From contig OZ245783.1 of the NCBI GenBank assembly GCA_965227875.1, forward strand, positions 4,216,001 through 4,280,000: a stretch of DNA of 64,000 nt, in the 5' to 3' direction. The first letter of the stretch is position 1. Every line of letters starts with the position of its first letter. Below the pieces are notes generated by a model. It was not told the DNA's origin, searched no databases, and was given only the letters and a program-made list of their open reading frames with translations. This document shows positions 19,582 to 29,311 of this stretch, piece after piece. Position numbers and translations under genes: made by a program. The stretch is from G965227875 sp965227875. Its GTDB lineage: Bacteria; Pseudomonadota; Alphaproteobacteria; Rhizobiales; JAJFHC01.

Positions 19582-20277
19582 ATGAACACACCCCTGTTGC
19601 TGGTCCCCGGACTTCTGTGCAGCCACAGGCTCTTCGCGCCCCAGATCGCCGCCTTCGGGGCCGGTCGCGAGGTGACCGTCACCGAGCATGCCCTGGACGA
19701 CACGATCGAGGCCATGGCGGAGCGGATCCTCGCGGCGGCGCCGGACCGTTTCGCCGTGGCCGGACTGTCGATGGGAGGTTACGTCGCTCTCGAGATCGTT
19801 CGCCGGGCGCCCGGCCGTGTGGAGCGTCTGGCTCTCCTCGACACCAACGCCCGGGCCGACACGACCGAACACATTGCCGCCCGGCGCAAGCTCGTCGCGC
19901 TGTGCCGGGAGGAAGGCGTGGCCGCCGTGCAGACCGCACTTCTCCCGCGCCTTCTCCATGCGTCGCGGCTCGAGGACCGCAGCCTCGTCGATGAAGTGGT
20001 CCGCATGGCTGAAGAGGTGGGGGAAGCCGGTTTCCACAATCAGATGAACGCCATCATGACGCGCCGGGAGAGGCGCGCCGACCTGCCCGCAATCCGTTGT
20101 CCGGTCAGCATCGTGGTGGGAGAGGAGGACGTCATCACGCCTCCCGAAATGGCGAAGGAAATGGCGGAACTGATTGAAGGTGCGACGCTGCACATTCTGG
20201 CCGGATGCGGACATCTTACGACTATGGAAAAACCTGTCGAGGTTTCGTCGCTCTTGAAAACCTGGCTTGACGGTTAG
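19582..20277 (+). CDS. Alpha/beta fold hydrolase
   Basis: This 231-residue hydrolase has an N-terminal LLVPGLLCSHRLF oxyanion region, the nucleophile elbow GLSMGGY near residue 70, an acidic residue in GEEDVITPPE and a terminal catalytic histidine in AGCGHLTTMEKP. It resembles the large MhpC/BioH-like group, but the substrate cannot be told from sequence. It stands alone, divergent from rhlE across 273 bp in which I see no further gene. Confidence 0.85.
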   Translation: MNTPLLLVPGLLCSHRLFAPQIAAFGAGREVTVTEHALDDTIEAMAERILAAAPDRFAVAGLSMGGYVALEIVRRAPGRVERLALLDTNARADTTEHIAARRKLVALCREEGVAAVQTALLPRLLHASRLEDRSLVDEVVRMAEEVGEAGFHNQMNAIMTRRERRADLPAIRCPVSIVVGEEDVITPPEMAKEMAELIEGATLHILAGCGHLTTMEKPVEVSSLLKTWLDG

Positions 20278-20411
20278 GCGAGAAAGTCGGTCGTCGCGAT
20301 TTGGAGGCTACAATCTAGGGTAGAGGAAGATCGTTACGGCTCGCGCGAGTTACCTTTGGTTAACAGTGTTTGCCCTACGGTTCGCGCTAAACTCTCTACC
20401 GGGACTCGTCC

Positions 20412-21026
20412 ATGAAAGCCTTCTTCGTATTTTGTGCATTTGCACTCATGCTCGTCGGTACTTCTGCAACGACGAATGCGCAACCTCCTGCGCCAAATCC
20501 AAACGCACTGATCACGCCCGAATTGCACAAACTCATCGACGGCTGGATCGATTCCAAGATCGTTCGCTTGTCTGTCAATGCGCAGAACGATCGTTATGCG
20601 TCAGTCACACAGAGTGAGATTGACCGCCTCGACAAGCAGTGGCGTGCCGAACTGGAGAAGGACGACAAGCCCTTGATCGCGGCGACGCTGTCGAATCCGC
20701 TTTCGGTGTACCTTTCGCGCATGCAGGGGCGGTCGGTTGGACTGTTCGTAGAGATATTCGTCATGGACCGCCATGGCCTCAACGTCGGACAGTCGTCAAT
20801 TACGGGCGATTTCTGGCAAGGCGACGAAAGCAAATTCAAGAAAACGTTTCCGAAGGGAGCCGGCACGATTTTTGTCGATGAACCGGAGTGGGATGATGAA
20901 TTCATGATTTGGCGCGCCCAGATCAACAGGACAGTAACCGACGAGAGCGGCAACACGCCGATCGGCGCGGTGACCATCGAAGTAAATCTCACGGAACTTG
21001 CCCGTCGACATGGCGCGGGCAGCTGA
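20412..21026 (+). CDS. Secreted PDC-like sensor domain protein
   Basis: This 204-residue protein has a clear signal peptide (MKAFFVFCAFALMLVGTSATT, with cleavage probably after NAQ) and no other membrane segment, so it should be periplasmic. The body resembles a single PDC/Cache sensor domain: FVMDRHGLNVGQS followed by TGDFWQGDE is typical of ligand-binding domains of chemoreceptors and histidine kinases. It ends 19 bp before the chemoreceptor gene, which itself has only a short periplasmic region, so the two may act together as a split receptor (inference). Confidence 0.75.
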   Translation: MKAFFVFCAFALMLVGTSATTNAQPPAPNPNALITPELHKLIDGWIDSKIVRLSVNAQNDRYASVTQSEIDRLDKQWRAELEKDDKPLIAATLSNPLSVYLSRMQGRSVGLFVEIFVMDRHGLNVGQSSITGDFWQGDESKFKKTFPKGAGTIFVDEPEWDDEFMIWRAQINRTVTDESGNTPIGAVTIEVNLTELARRHGAGS

Positions 21027-21045
21027 CCGCTTCGGAGCACGAAAG

Positions 21046-22734
21046 ATGAAATTCTGGAACAATATTTCGGTTGCAAAGAAGGGTCTGCTTGCCTTTGCGA
21101 CGATGGCTCTTATCGGCTTGGCGACAAGTTACGTTTCCTACACTCGCTCGCTCAGCGCAGTGGCCGCAGTGAACGAGAATTCGGTCAATCAGGCTTTGTC
21201 AGATGAAGTGTTAAGCCTTGAACTCGCGGTCCTCGACCAGACCGTCGCACTGAAGAATTTTCTGCTGACCGGTGACCGGAAGTGGGCAACCGCCACAGAA
21301 ACCGCCACCGAGGAAATCGGCAAGAGATTCGCCGACACGGGCAGGAACCTCGCGCTGGCAGGTTACGAGTCGGGATCGCTCGAAGCGGCGACAAAAAAAT
21401 GGTCTGACTGGTATGAAACCTTCGCAAGGCAGCAGATTCTCCTTATGCGGGACCCGATGACGGTCGACCTGGCCAAGGCGATGGAAGTAACGGGCCGGTC
21501 CGCTATCCTGCTGCAAAAGATCCAGGAAGACCTTAGCAGTGTCCAAGCGAATCTGTCCGTCCGCCGTACCGACCTCGCCCAGATCCAGGCGAGCGAATTG
21601 ACACTTGTTGAGAGGGTTGCAGGGATCAGCGCGATCATCGTTGTCGGTTTCGCAGTGCTGATGGGCGTCCTGAATTACATTACGGTGTCAAAGCCGCTGT
21701 CCGCGCTGGCCGCGACCACTTTGAGGCTGGCCGACGGGAAACTCGACACCGAGGTACCGGTGTTCGATCGTGGCGATGAGATAGGACGCATGGGCAATGC
21801 CCTTGCCGTTTTCCGGCGGAATCTCATGCGAACTCGCGAACTGGAAGAAACCGCCGCGAGGGACAAGAAACGGAGCGAAGCAGAAAAGCGCGAAGAAATG
21901 AACCTGATGGCCGATGAGTTCGAAAAATCTGTGGGCGGCATGACGGCCGACATTGTTTCGGCGACACAGCAACTCAATTCGACAGCATCGAGCCTTGCAA
22001 CGATCGCATCGGAAACGACCCATCAGTCGATAATCGTCTCCAGCGCATCCGAAGAAGCTACGTCCAATGTACAGACGGTTGCCAGCGCTACCGAAGAACT
22101 CGTTTCGTCCATCAACGAGATCAGCGGTCAGATAAACCGGTCGTCCGAACTCGCCACGAAGGCAGAAACGGAGATGGAGCGCAGCAACGCTGCCGTGGCA
22201 TCTCTGCAAAGCGTCGTCGAGCAAATCGGCAATGTGACCATGCTCATCAATGATATCGCGGAGCAGACCAACCTTCTGGCCCTGAATGCCACGATAGAAG
22301 CGGCCAGAGCCGGTGACGCGGGCAAGGGTTTTGCCGTCGTTGCGACAGAAGTGAAAATGCTCGCCGATCAGACAGCGAAGGCGACGAAGGACATCGACCT
22401 GCAGATTCAACAGATGAGAAGCGCGGTGGAGGCCTCGAGCTCCGCGTCGAAGTCGATCACCGAGATGGTCCGTTCCATCGCCGAGCAGTCGGCGACTATG
22501 GCCACGGCTGCGGAACAGCAGAAATTGGCCACGTCCGAAATTGCCCAGAACGTATCAGAGGCAGCAACCGGAACCGGTGAAGTCAGCAGATCGATTGTCG
22601 AGGTCAGTAATTCCGCCACCAGGACCGGCGAACTTTCCGATGAAATGCTTCAGTCAGTCTCATCGGTGTTCGAGCGATCCGAGAACATGCGGCGCGCGAT
22701 GGACGACTTTCTCCAGCGCGTCAGGGTGGGCTGA
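21046..22734 (+). CDS. Methyl-accepting chemotaxis protein
   Basis: This 562-residue chemoreceptor has a membrane segment at about residues 12-34, a helical periplasmic region of about 150 residues (4-helix-bundle-like rather than Cache), a second membrane segment near 190-212, a HAMP domain, and a C-terminal signalling domain. The hairpin tip that contacts CheA and CheW is visible as EQTNLLALNATIEAARAG. There is no NWETF-type tail for methyltransferase docking. The ATG at 21046 follows GGAGCACGAAAG; longer in-frame starts overlap the upstream sensor gene. Confidence 0.93.
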   Translation: MKFWNNISVAKKGLLAFATMALIGLATSYVSYTRSLSAVAAVNENSVNQALSDEVLSLELAVLDQTVALKNFLLTGDRKWATATETATEEIGKRFADTGRNLALAGYESGSLEAATKKWSDWYETFARQQILLMRDPMTVDLAKAMEVTGRSAILLQKIQEDLSSVQANLSVRRTDLAQIQASELTLVERVAGISAIIVVGFAVLMGVLNYITVSKPLSALAATTLRLADGKLDTEVPVFDRGDEIGRMGNALAVFRRNLMRTRELEETAARDKKRSEAEKREEMNLMADEFEKSVGGMTADIVSATQQLNSTASSLATIASETTHQSIIVSSASEEATSNVQTVASATEELVSSINEISGQINRSSELATKAETEMERSNAAVASLQSVVEQIGNVTMLINDIAEQTNLLALNATIEAARAGDAGKGFAVVATEVKMLADQTAKATKDIDLQIQQMRSAVEASSSASKSITEMVRSIAEQSATMATAAEQQKLATSEIAQNVSEAATGTGEVSRSIVEVSNSATRTGELSDEMLQSVSSVFERSENMRRAMDDFLQRVRVG

Positions 22735-22796
22735 ACAGGCGGACAGATCGCTCCTCCCACGGGATTCGGTCCGCGACTTTTCTGTCGCCTCGAGGG

Positions 22797-23570
22797 TCAG
22801 TCGCGACGAGTGCGTTCCACAACGTGCCTGTACGCGGCTTCCCATCCGTCGAAGGCTGAATGATTTTGAAGCACCTTGAGCGCGGACGCCGACAGGCTGC
22901 CGGGTAGACAATAGGACGAAACAAGCGTTTCTAGATCCACTGCCCGCTCGCGGTCGGACATGGTCCCCGCTGCCGTAGTCATCCGGGCGATCAACCCGCG
23001 TGCCAGATCCGATGGAATTCCCGTCCGCTCCAGTTGTCCGGCAAACACGCGGATCAGTTCCTGCGCCAGCACATAATAGACCGCCGCCGGCGCACAAAGT
23101 TCGAAATCTGTTTCCGTATCCATGGGTACAACGGTGCCGATCCTGGCGAACAGGGCACTGGCGACCGGATCGTCGGGGAAGATACAGGTGGGACTCGCGC
23201 CGTATTTTCCAGCCGTGACAGGCATGGCCCGGACCACCGTGGCGCCCGGCGCGCCCGCGCGGAGGCGTTCCATGGAAACGCCGGCACACAGGGAAACCAG
23301 GTGCCGGCCCTCGCGCCAGTCCAATTTCCTCAGGGCATCGTCCACATGGGCCGGACGCACCGACAGCAACACCGTCCCGCAGGCGTCGATGACGGACTGG
23401 TTGTCGGGCGCCACGTCGACGCCCAGGCTGTCCCTGAGGCGGGCGCTGGTGTCACGGTTGCGCGGCGAGAGAACGATGTCTCCCGGTGCGATGCCGCCGT
23501 CGACCAGTCCGGGCAAGAGATGTTCGATCAGGTGACCGACGCCGATGACACCTAGTCTTCCCGGGGTCAT
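22797..23570 (-). CDS. ProC-like NAD(P)-binding reductase
   Basis: This 257-residue protein has a Rossmann fold start GVIGVGHLIEHLLPGL, a VLLSVRP segment and VVRAMPVTAG, all in the order seen in pyrroline-5-carboxylate reductase. The C-terminal helical domain is divergent from housekeeping ProC, including the helix that normally bears TVxGSA-type residues, so a different imine or ketone substrate is likely. Its ATG overlaps the stop of the upstream cobalamin-binding gene (ATGA, 23567-23570), so the two are translationally coupled and probably share a pathway. Confidence 0.75.
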   Translation of the reverse strand: MTPGRLGVIGVGHLIEHLLPGLVDGGIAPGDIVLSPRNRDTSARLRDSLGVDVAPDNQSVIDACGTVLLSVRPAHVDDALRKLDWREGRHLVSLCAGVSMERLRAGAPGATVVRAMPVTAGKYGASPTCIFPDDPVASALFARIGTVVPMDTETDFELCAPAAVYYVLAQELIRVFAGQLERTGIPSDLARGLIARMTTAAGTMSDRERAVDLETLVSSYCLPGSLSASALKVLQNHSAFDGWEAAYRHVVERTRRD

Positions 23571-25324
23571 GTCGCTTTCCCTTGCCGGTTCCTGGATCGT
23601 GCGATTTTCGTGAGTTCCGGAAGAGCATCCTCAAGGTTCCGGCAGACGATCGCGCCTGCGGCGGCGAGCTCGTCGGCGACGTCGACCGGCAGGCTGGTAT
23701 TGGAGTTGTCCGGGATCTGGTTGAGGCGGCCGCCCATGAAGACAGGCGGCATTCTTTCACCATCCCCGAGATGTAACTGTAGGTCTGTAAGGAATTTCCT
23801 GGCGACACCGTTGTAGGTGCTGATGGCGATGCCGTCGACGTTACGGTCCCGCGCGGCAGCCGCCACGACCCGGGGGTCGGCGGAAACGCCGCCGTCGACC
23901 AGATCGATCCCGAGCCCCGAGAAGGTTTCGTCGAGAAGCATCTTGCCGTGTTCGTGTACGTCGGTCGCGGCGACCAGAATGCGCAGTCGGGCGTCTCGAA
24001 TGCTCTCCAGGTCGGCCGGGTCGGCCTGTGCGACGGTTGCCCTGGCGGCGTCGGAAATCTCTTCCAAGAGCCCCGAACTGACGTGCGGCACGCCGCGGTC
24101 TGGTCCGTACATCCGTTCGAGGCGGCGACTGCCGATCCGGCGCAGGGCGAGCAGGGTTTCGAAGGCGTCGCCGGTGTCGATACCCGCCGCCGCCAGCCCG
24201 GCGAGAACCCGGTCGCGAAACTGCCGGCCGCCGGCCACGAGGCGTTCTGCCGTATCGTCGATGGACGTCCGGTCGACCAGGGTTTCGAAACCTTCTGCCC
24301 GGCGGACAAGTTCGCCCGAGAAGAGCTGCGCGTCGACGATCTCTTCAATGTCGGGAATGCGCTCGTTTTCCAGTACCGGGACCGGGTTGACCGCATGTCC
24401 CGTCGGAGCGCGCATCTGGGCGAGAATATCCGCGGTGAGATAGGCCGACAGGCTGGCATAGTTCGCCGCCGGCGTGCCGCGATAGCTCACCGTGTTGCCG
24501 TAGACCATGGTCCCCGGCGTCTCGCTGACGGTGCCCAGCGCTTTCTGGAAGGCCATGCGGTGCAGCGGCCGCGTGAAGTGGTGGCCGAAACAGTGAGACA
24601 CCTGCGCGCCGCACAGACGGTCGACCACGTGTTGCTCCAGCAGGACAGCGCCGATGCTCGAGGCGAGGTCGACGAAAAGGGCCGCAAAGCCGTCATCGAG
24701 GTTGGAATGCACGAGGACCGTCCGGTCCTGGGCCGCGATCAGACCGAGCGCGCGAACCGTCTGGGCCGTGGCGTCGATATCGTCGTCATGGCCGGGCAGT
24801 CTGAAAGTGAAGTACTGCCCGAGATTTCCGATGGAGGTCGAACCGGCGGCAAGGGCCGCGCAGGTATTCTCGACGGCGGCCGGGAAGCCCAGCACGAAAT
24901 CTCCGAAATGGGGTGCGACGGGTGCTCTGGCGGTAAGCCGGGCGAAGTCTTCCGGCCGGTCGAGGATGAGCCCGGTGCCCTGGAGTTTGCCGTCGCGGTC
25001 GGCCCGCCTGTAGCCCATCGACCAGTCGAGGCAGATGCCGTAGCGGTGCACCGTTACCCCGTGTGAAGCGCACGCATCGTAGACCGAGGCATAGGCCTCG
25101 CCGGACTTCGCAGGATCGCGAAAACCGATCTGCGCGTGCTGCATGATCCGCCCTTCGGCCATGGCCCTACGCTTGAAGGACCACTCGCTGTCGGTGTCGT
25201 AATGGGTGAGGAACGGGCAGGGGCCGACGCTCCAGTCGCGGGCGAGGGCGCGCCCTTCCTCGAGAAGCATGTCGCCTCGGGGAAGGTCATCTTCGGGCAG
25301 CACGTCGGAACGGGACAGTGGCAT
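23567..25324 (-). CDS. Cobalamin-binding mutase-like protein (glutamate-mutase-like barrel plus B12 domain)
   Basis: This protein of about 585 residues joins two parts. Residues 1 to about 430 resemble the TIM-barrel catalytic subunit of glutamate mutase (for example GFPAAVENTCAALAAGSTS and an NLGQYFTF stretch). About 440-570 form a B12-binding domain with the base-off motif Asp455-x-His457-x-x-Gly460 (DVHEHG), then GLGIDLVDGGV and VFMGGRLNQ as cobalamin-tail contacts. In glutamate mutase these are separate subunits, so this is a fused version. The reaction is unknown. The ATG at 25324 is the first one clear of parE, but no strong ribosome site precedes it; MLLEEG about 18 residues on is an alternative. 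Confidence 0.7.
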   Translation of the reverse strand: MPLSRSDVLPEDDLPRGDMLLEEGRALARDWSVGPCPFLTHYDTDSEWSFKRRAMAEGRIMQHAQIGFRDPAKSGEAYASVYDACASHGVTVHRYGICLDWSMGYRRADRDGKLQGTGLILDRPEDFARLTARAPVAPHFGDFVLGFPAAVENTCAALAAGSTSIGNLGQYFTFRLPGHDDDIDATAQTVRALGLIAAQDRTVLVHSNLDDGFAALFVDLASSIGAVLLEQHVVDRLCGAQVSHCFGHHFTRPLHRMAFQKALGTVSETPGTMVYGNTVSYRGTPAANYASLSAYLTADILAQMRAPTGHAVNPVPVLENERIPDIEEIVDAQLFSGELVRRAEGFETLVDRTSIDDTAERLVAGGRQFRDRVLAGLAAAGIDTGDAFETLLALRRIGSRRLERMYGPDRGVPHVSSGLLEEISDAARATVAQADPADLESIRDARLRILVAATDVHEHGKMLLDETFSGLGIDLVDGGVSADPRVVAAAARDRNVDGIAISTYNGVARKFLTDLQLHLGDGERMPPVFMGGRLNQIPDNSNTSLPVDVADELAAAGAIVCRNLEDALPELTKIARSRNRQGKAT

Positions 25325-25448
25325 GGGAGCAGGCGGACACTCGTCGGCGGGGAGGCACCAGCCTACCACGGCAGTTCGCCCCGCACACCCACAACGTGTG
25401 GGCCGTACGGGCGATGCTGCGGGCGTCTGATGCGGTGCTTCGGGCTCG

Positions 25449-27488
25449 TCAGATATCGAGTTCGGTGACGAAAGCCGCCCGGTCCTGGATGAACTGGAAG
25501 CGCGCCTCGGGTTTGTTGCCCATGAGCTGGTCGACCGTGGAGGACGTGTCCGCCCGATCGTCCTCGGCGACGGCGACACGCAGAAGCGTACGCGTCTTGT
25601 GGTTCATGGTGGTTTCCTTCAGCTGCGCGGGCAGCATCTCGCCCAGACCCTTGAAGCGCCCGATGTCGATCTTTCCGCGGCCCGTGAACTCGCTTTGCAG
25701 GAGCTCGTCCTTGTGGGCGTCGTCGCGCGCGTAGAGCGTCTTGCCGCCCTGGCTGATCCGGTAGAGTGGCGGCACCGCCAGGTAGAGGTGGCCATGGTCG
25801 ATGAGCTGGGGCATCTGGCGGTAGAAGAAGGTGATCAGCAGTGACGCGATATGGGCGCCGTCCACATCGGCGTCGGTCATGATGATGACCTTCTCGTAGC
25901 GCAGGTCCTCGTCGCGGTAGCGCGAGGCCGTGCCGCAGCCAAGCGCCTGCACGAGGTCCGAAATCTGCTGGTTCTGGGCAAGCTTGCCGGCCGTGGCGTT
26001 GGCCACGTTGAGGATCTTGCCCCGCAGCGGCAGGACGGCCTGGGTCTTGCGGTCGCGGGCCTGCTTGGCCGAGCCGCCGGCCGAGTCGCCCTCCACGATG
26101 AAGAGTTCCGAGCCGGCCGCGGAGTTCTGGGCACAGTCGGCGAGCTTGCCGGGCAGGCGCAGCTTGCGCACCGCCGTCTTGCGGTTGACCTCGCGTTCCT
26201 GGCGCCGGCGGAGCCTTTCCTCGGCCCGGTCAATGACCCACTCCAGGAGCTTGTTCGCCTGGTTCGGATTGGCGGTCAGCCAGTGGTCGAAATGGTCGCG
26301 CACCGCGGATTCCACGATCTTGGTGGCTTCTGTCGTCGCCAGCTTTTCCTTGGTCTGGCCCTGGAACTCTGGTTCGCGCACGAAGACCGAGAGCATGGCG
26401 CCGGCCGAACCCATCACGTCCTCGGCAGTGATCTGCTGGGCCTTCTTGTTGCCGGCCAGTTCGCCATAGGCCTTCAGGCCGCGGTTGAGCGTGCCGCGCA
26501 GACCGGCCTCGTGGGTGCCGCCCTCGATGGTCGGCACGGTGTTGCAGTAGGAATTGACGAAGCCGTCCGCCCCGCCATACCAGGCGATCGCCCATTCGAC
26601 CGAACCGTGGCCGCCCTTCTTGGTGACCTTGCCGGCGAATATGTCCGGCGTGACGAGCGTGCGGCCCTCGAGGGTCGCCGCGAGGTAGTCGCGCAGCCCT
26701 CCCGGGAAATGCAGCGTCTCCTTTTCAGGGGTGGTGTCCTTCTCGCCGATCAGCGAGGGGTCGCAGGACCACCTGATCTCGACGCCGCCGAAGAGATAGG
26801 CCTTCGACCGCGACATCTTGAACAGGCGGGCGGGCTTGAATTGCGCGGTTTTCCCGAAGATTTCGGGATCGGGAAGGAAACGCACCTTCGTTCCGCGCCG
26901 GTTGTTGATCTTGCCGAGATGCTCGAGCTTGCCCGTGGGTACGCCGCGCTTGAAGGTCTGGCGGAAAAGTTCCTGGCCGCGGGCGACCTCGACCTCGAGC
27001 GTTTCGGAAAGCGCGTTGACCACCGACACGCCGACGCCGTGCAGACCGCCCGACGTTTCGTAGACCTTGGAATCGAACTTGCCGCCGGCATGGAGGGTGG
27101 TCAGGATGACCTCGAGCGCCGACTTGTCCTTGAACTTCGGGTGCGGGTCGACGGGAATGCCCCGGCCGTTGTCCGTGACGCTCAGCCAGCCGTCCTTCTC
27201 CAGCGACACCTCGATCCAGGACGCATGCCCCGCGACAGCCTCGTCCATCGAGTTGTCGATGACCTCGGCGAAGAGGTGATGAAGCGCCTTCTCGTCGGTC
27301 CCGCCGATATACATGCCGGGACGGCGGCGAACCGGCTCCAGCCCTTCGAGGACCTCGATATCCGCCGCCGAATACCCGTCTTCCGCGCCGGGAACCTTGC
27401 GCTTTGCGCCCTTGGCCGGTTTCTTCGCGGGTTTTTCGTCGCCGATCTCGTCTTCGAGCTTGTGAAAAAGATCGTGAATGTTTGCCAT
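25449..27488 (-). CDS. parE: DNA topoisomerase IV subunit B
   Basis: This 679-residue ATPase subunit of topoisomerase IV separates daughter chromosomes with ParC. Visible are the GHKL ATP site (EVIDNSMDEA, DNGRGIP, GGLHGVGVSVVNALS), a TOPRIM region with EGDSAGGSAKQ and DADVDGAHI, and the C-terminal GRFKGLGEM. The QALGCGT and LPAQLKETTM wording favours ParE over GyrB. The ATG at 27488 (MANIHDLFHK) is chosen because the longer frame has no similarity. It has a roughly 35-residue lysine-rich leader before the ATPase domain. Confidence 0.95.
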   Translation of the reverse strand: MANIHDLFHKLEDEIGDEKPAKKPAKGAKRKVPGAEDGYSAADIEVLEGLEPVRRRPGMYIGGTDEKALHHLFAEVIDNSMDEAVAGHASWIEVSLEKDGWLSVTDNGRGIPVDPHPKFKDKSALEVILTTLHAGGKFDSKVYETSGGLHGVGVSVVNALSETLEVEVARGQELFRQTFKRGVPTGKLEHLGKINNRRGTKVRFLPDPEIFGKTAQFKPARLFKMSRSKAYLFGGVEIRWSCDPSLIGEKDTTPEKETLHFPGGLRDYLAATLEGRTLVTPDIFAGKVTKKGGHGSVEWAIAWYGGADGFVNSYCNTVPTIEGGTHEAGLRGTLNRGLKAYGELAGNKKAQQITAEDVMGSAGAMLSVFVREPEFQGQTKEKLATTEATKIVESAVRDHFDHWLTANPNQANKLLEWVIDRAEERLRRRQEREVNRKTAVRKLRLPGKLADCAQNSAAGSELFIVEGDSAGGSAKQARDRKTQAVLPLRGKILNVANATAGKLAQNQQISDLVQALGCGTASRYRDEDLRYEKVIIMTDADVDGAHIASLLITFFYRQMPQLIDHGHLYLAVPPLYRISQGGKTLYARDDAHKDELLQSEFTGRGKIDIGRFKGLGEMLPAQLKETTMNHKTRTLLRVAVAEDDRADTSSTVDQLMGNKPEARFQFIQDRAAFVTELDI

Positions 27489-27681
27489 GCCGCTTCTTGG
27501 TTTCTGCGCGGTTCCGGTGCCTCTCCGAAAACGCCAACGAATCAATGGATATTATGCCTTCGCGACCTTATGGGGGCGAGGGCGGTTTTGTGCAAGCGGC
27601 GCATGGTCGCCCGTGGTGTCGCCTGAGCGGCGTCGGACCGGTGTAGATCGTTGCGGTCCGGGTGGTCGGCATGCGGCATGC

Positions 27682-27713
27682 AAAAAGGCCGGAGCCTTGG
27701 AAAGGCCCCGGCC
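27682..27713 (-). terminator. Intrinsic terminator of glnA
   Basis: On the minus strand a GC-rich stem (GGCCGGGGCC pairing with GGCTCCGGCC, one mismatch) is closed by a short loop and followed by TTTTT. It lies about 70 bp after the glnA stop and ahead of parE, so it should end the glnB-glnA transcripts. Confidence 0.8.
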
Positions 27714-27784
27714 AGTCTTGAGACGCTGGCGTCGGTTGTGAGGCGTACGAAGACGAAGTACGTCCGACGCCGGCGTCCCAGCCG

Positions 27785-29194
27785 TTACACGCTGTAGTAC
27801 ATGTCGAACTCGACCGGGTGCGGCGTGTGCTCGAAGCGGATGACCTCGTCCATCTTGAGATCGATGTAGGCTTCGATCTGGTCGGCGGTGAACACGTTGC
27901 CCTTGGTCAGGAACTCGTGGTCGGCTTCCAGGCTGGCGAGTGCCTCGCGCAGCGAAGCGCAGACGGTGGGGACGTCCTTGAGTTCTTCCGGCGGAAGCTC
28001 GTAGAGGTCCTTGTCCATCGGGTCGCCCGGGTGGATCTTGTTCTGGATGCCGTCGAGGCCGGCCATCAGCATCGCCGAGAAGGCGAGGTACGGGTTGGCC
28101 GTCGGGTCCGGGAAGCGGATTTCGACACGCTTCGCCTTGGGCGAGGACGTGAACGGGATGCGGCAGGACGCCGAACGGTTGCGCGCCGAATAGGCCAGCA
28201 GGACCGGCGCCTCGAAGCCCGGGACCAGACGCTTGTAGGAGTTGGTCGAGGGGTTCGTCAGGGCGTTGAGCGCCTTGGCGTGCTTGATGATGCCGCCGAT
28301 GTAGTAGAGGCAGTCCTCGGAGAGGTCCGCATACTGGTTGCCGGCGAACAGCGGGCTGCCGTCCTTCCAGATCGACTGGTGGCAGTGCATGCCCGTGCCG
28401 TTGTCGCCGTAGACCGGCTTTGGCATGAACGTGGCGCTCTTGCCGTAGGCGTGCGCGACGTTGTGGATCGCGTACTTGTAGATCTGCAGGTGGTCGGCGA
28501 TCGTGGTCAGCGTGTTGAACTTGATGCCGAGCTCGTGCTGCGCCGCGCCCACTTCGTGGTGGTGCTTCTCGATCGCCACGCCCATTTCACCCATGACGCT
28601 GAGCATTTCCGAACGGATGTCCTGGCAGCTGTCGATCGGGTTGACCGGGAAGTAGCCGCCCTTGGTGCGCGGACGGTGACCGAGGTTGCCCATCTCGTAT
28701 TCCGTGTCCGTGTTGGTCGGCAGTTCCACGGAATCGAGCTTGAAGCCGGTGTTGTAGGGGTCGGCGGCGAAGCGCACGTCGTCGAAGATGAAGAACTCGG
28801 CTTCGGGGCCGACCATCACCGTGTCGCCGATGCCGGTCTGCTGCAGGTAGGCTTCGGCGTTCTTCGCCGTCATCCGCGGATCGCGGGAGTAGCCCTCGCC
28901 GGTGCCGGGATCGAGAATGTCGCAGAAGACGCCGAGCGTCGTCTGGCCGTAGAACGGGTCGATATGCGTGGCGTCCACGTCGGGCATCAGCGTCATGTCG
29001 GATTCGTTGATCGCCTTCCAGCCGGCAATCGACGAACCGTCGAACATGATGCCGTCCGCGAACGCATCTTCGTCCATCATCGACGCGTCCATCGTGACGT
29101 GCTGCATCTTCCCGCGCGGGTCCGTGAACCGCAGGTCGACGAACTTGATGTCCTTTTCCTTGATCAGTTTGATGATGTCGTCAGCTGTTGCCAT
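27785..29194 (-). CDS. glnA: Glutamine synthetase type I
   Basis: This 469-residue enzyme makes glutamine from glutamate, ammonia and ATP as a dodecamer. Visible are DGSSIAGWKAI, PEAEFF, NGTGMHCHQS and the C-terminal adenylylation segment with Tyr398 in DLYELPPEE, the site modified by GlnE to switch activity off. It lies 117 bp downstream of the PII gene glnB on the same strand and ends before a strong terminator. Expression is probably driven largely from the glnB promoter, with a possible extra promoter in the gap. Confidence 0.97.
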   Translation of the reverse strand: MATADDIIKLIKEKDIKFVDLRFTDPRGKMQHVTMDASMMDEDAFADGIMFDGSSIAGWKAINESDMTLMPDVDATHIDPFYGQTTLGVFCDILDPGTGEGYSRDPRMTAKNAEAYLQQTGIGDTVMVGPEAEFFIFDDVRFAADPYNTGFKLDSVELPTNTDTEYEMGNLGHRPRTKGGYFPVNPIDSCQDIRSEMLSVMGEMGVAIEKHHHEVGAAQHELGIKFNTLTTIADHLQIYKYAIHNVAHAYGKSATFMPKPVYGDNGTGMHCHQSIWKDGSPLFAGNQYADLSEDCLYYIGGIIKHAKALNALTNPSTNSYKRLVPGFEAPVLLAYSARNRSASCRIPFTSSPKAKRVEIRFPDPTANPYLAFSAMLMAGLDGIQNKIHPGDPMDKDLYELPPEELKDVPTVCASLREALASLEADHEFLTKGNVFTADQIEAYIDLKMDEVIRFEHTPHPVEFDMYYSV

Positions 29195-29311
29195 GTCCTG
29201 TACCTCTGATGTCCTCTTTGGTGGTTTTCTTGGAAGATTTGGCCGGCCCGCGGGTTGGGTTCGTTCCGGCCGGCGGGCCCGGCGGCTGGAAGCGAAGTCT
29301 CGCGGGACGCG

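Noticed and set aside
20345..20375. CtrA box before the PDC sensor gene (TTAC...TTAAC)
   Set aside because: The spacer is six bases and the first half is TTAC, so it does not meet the motif.
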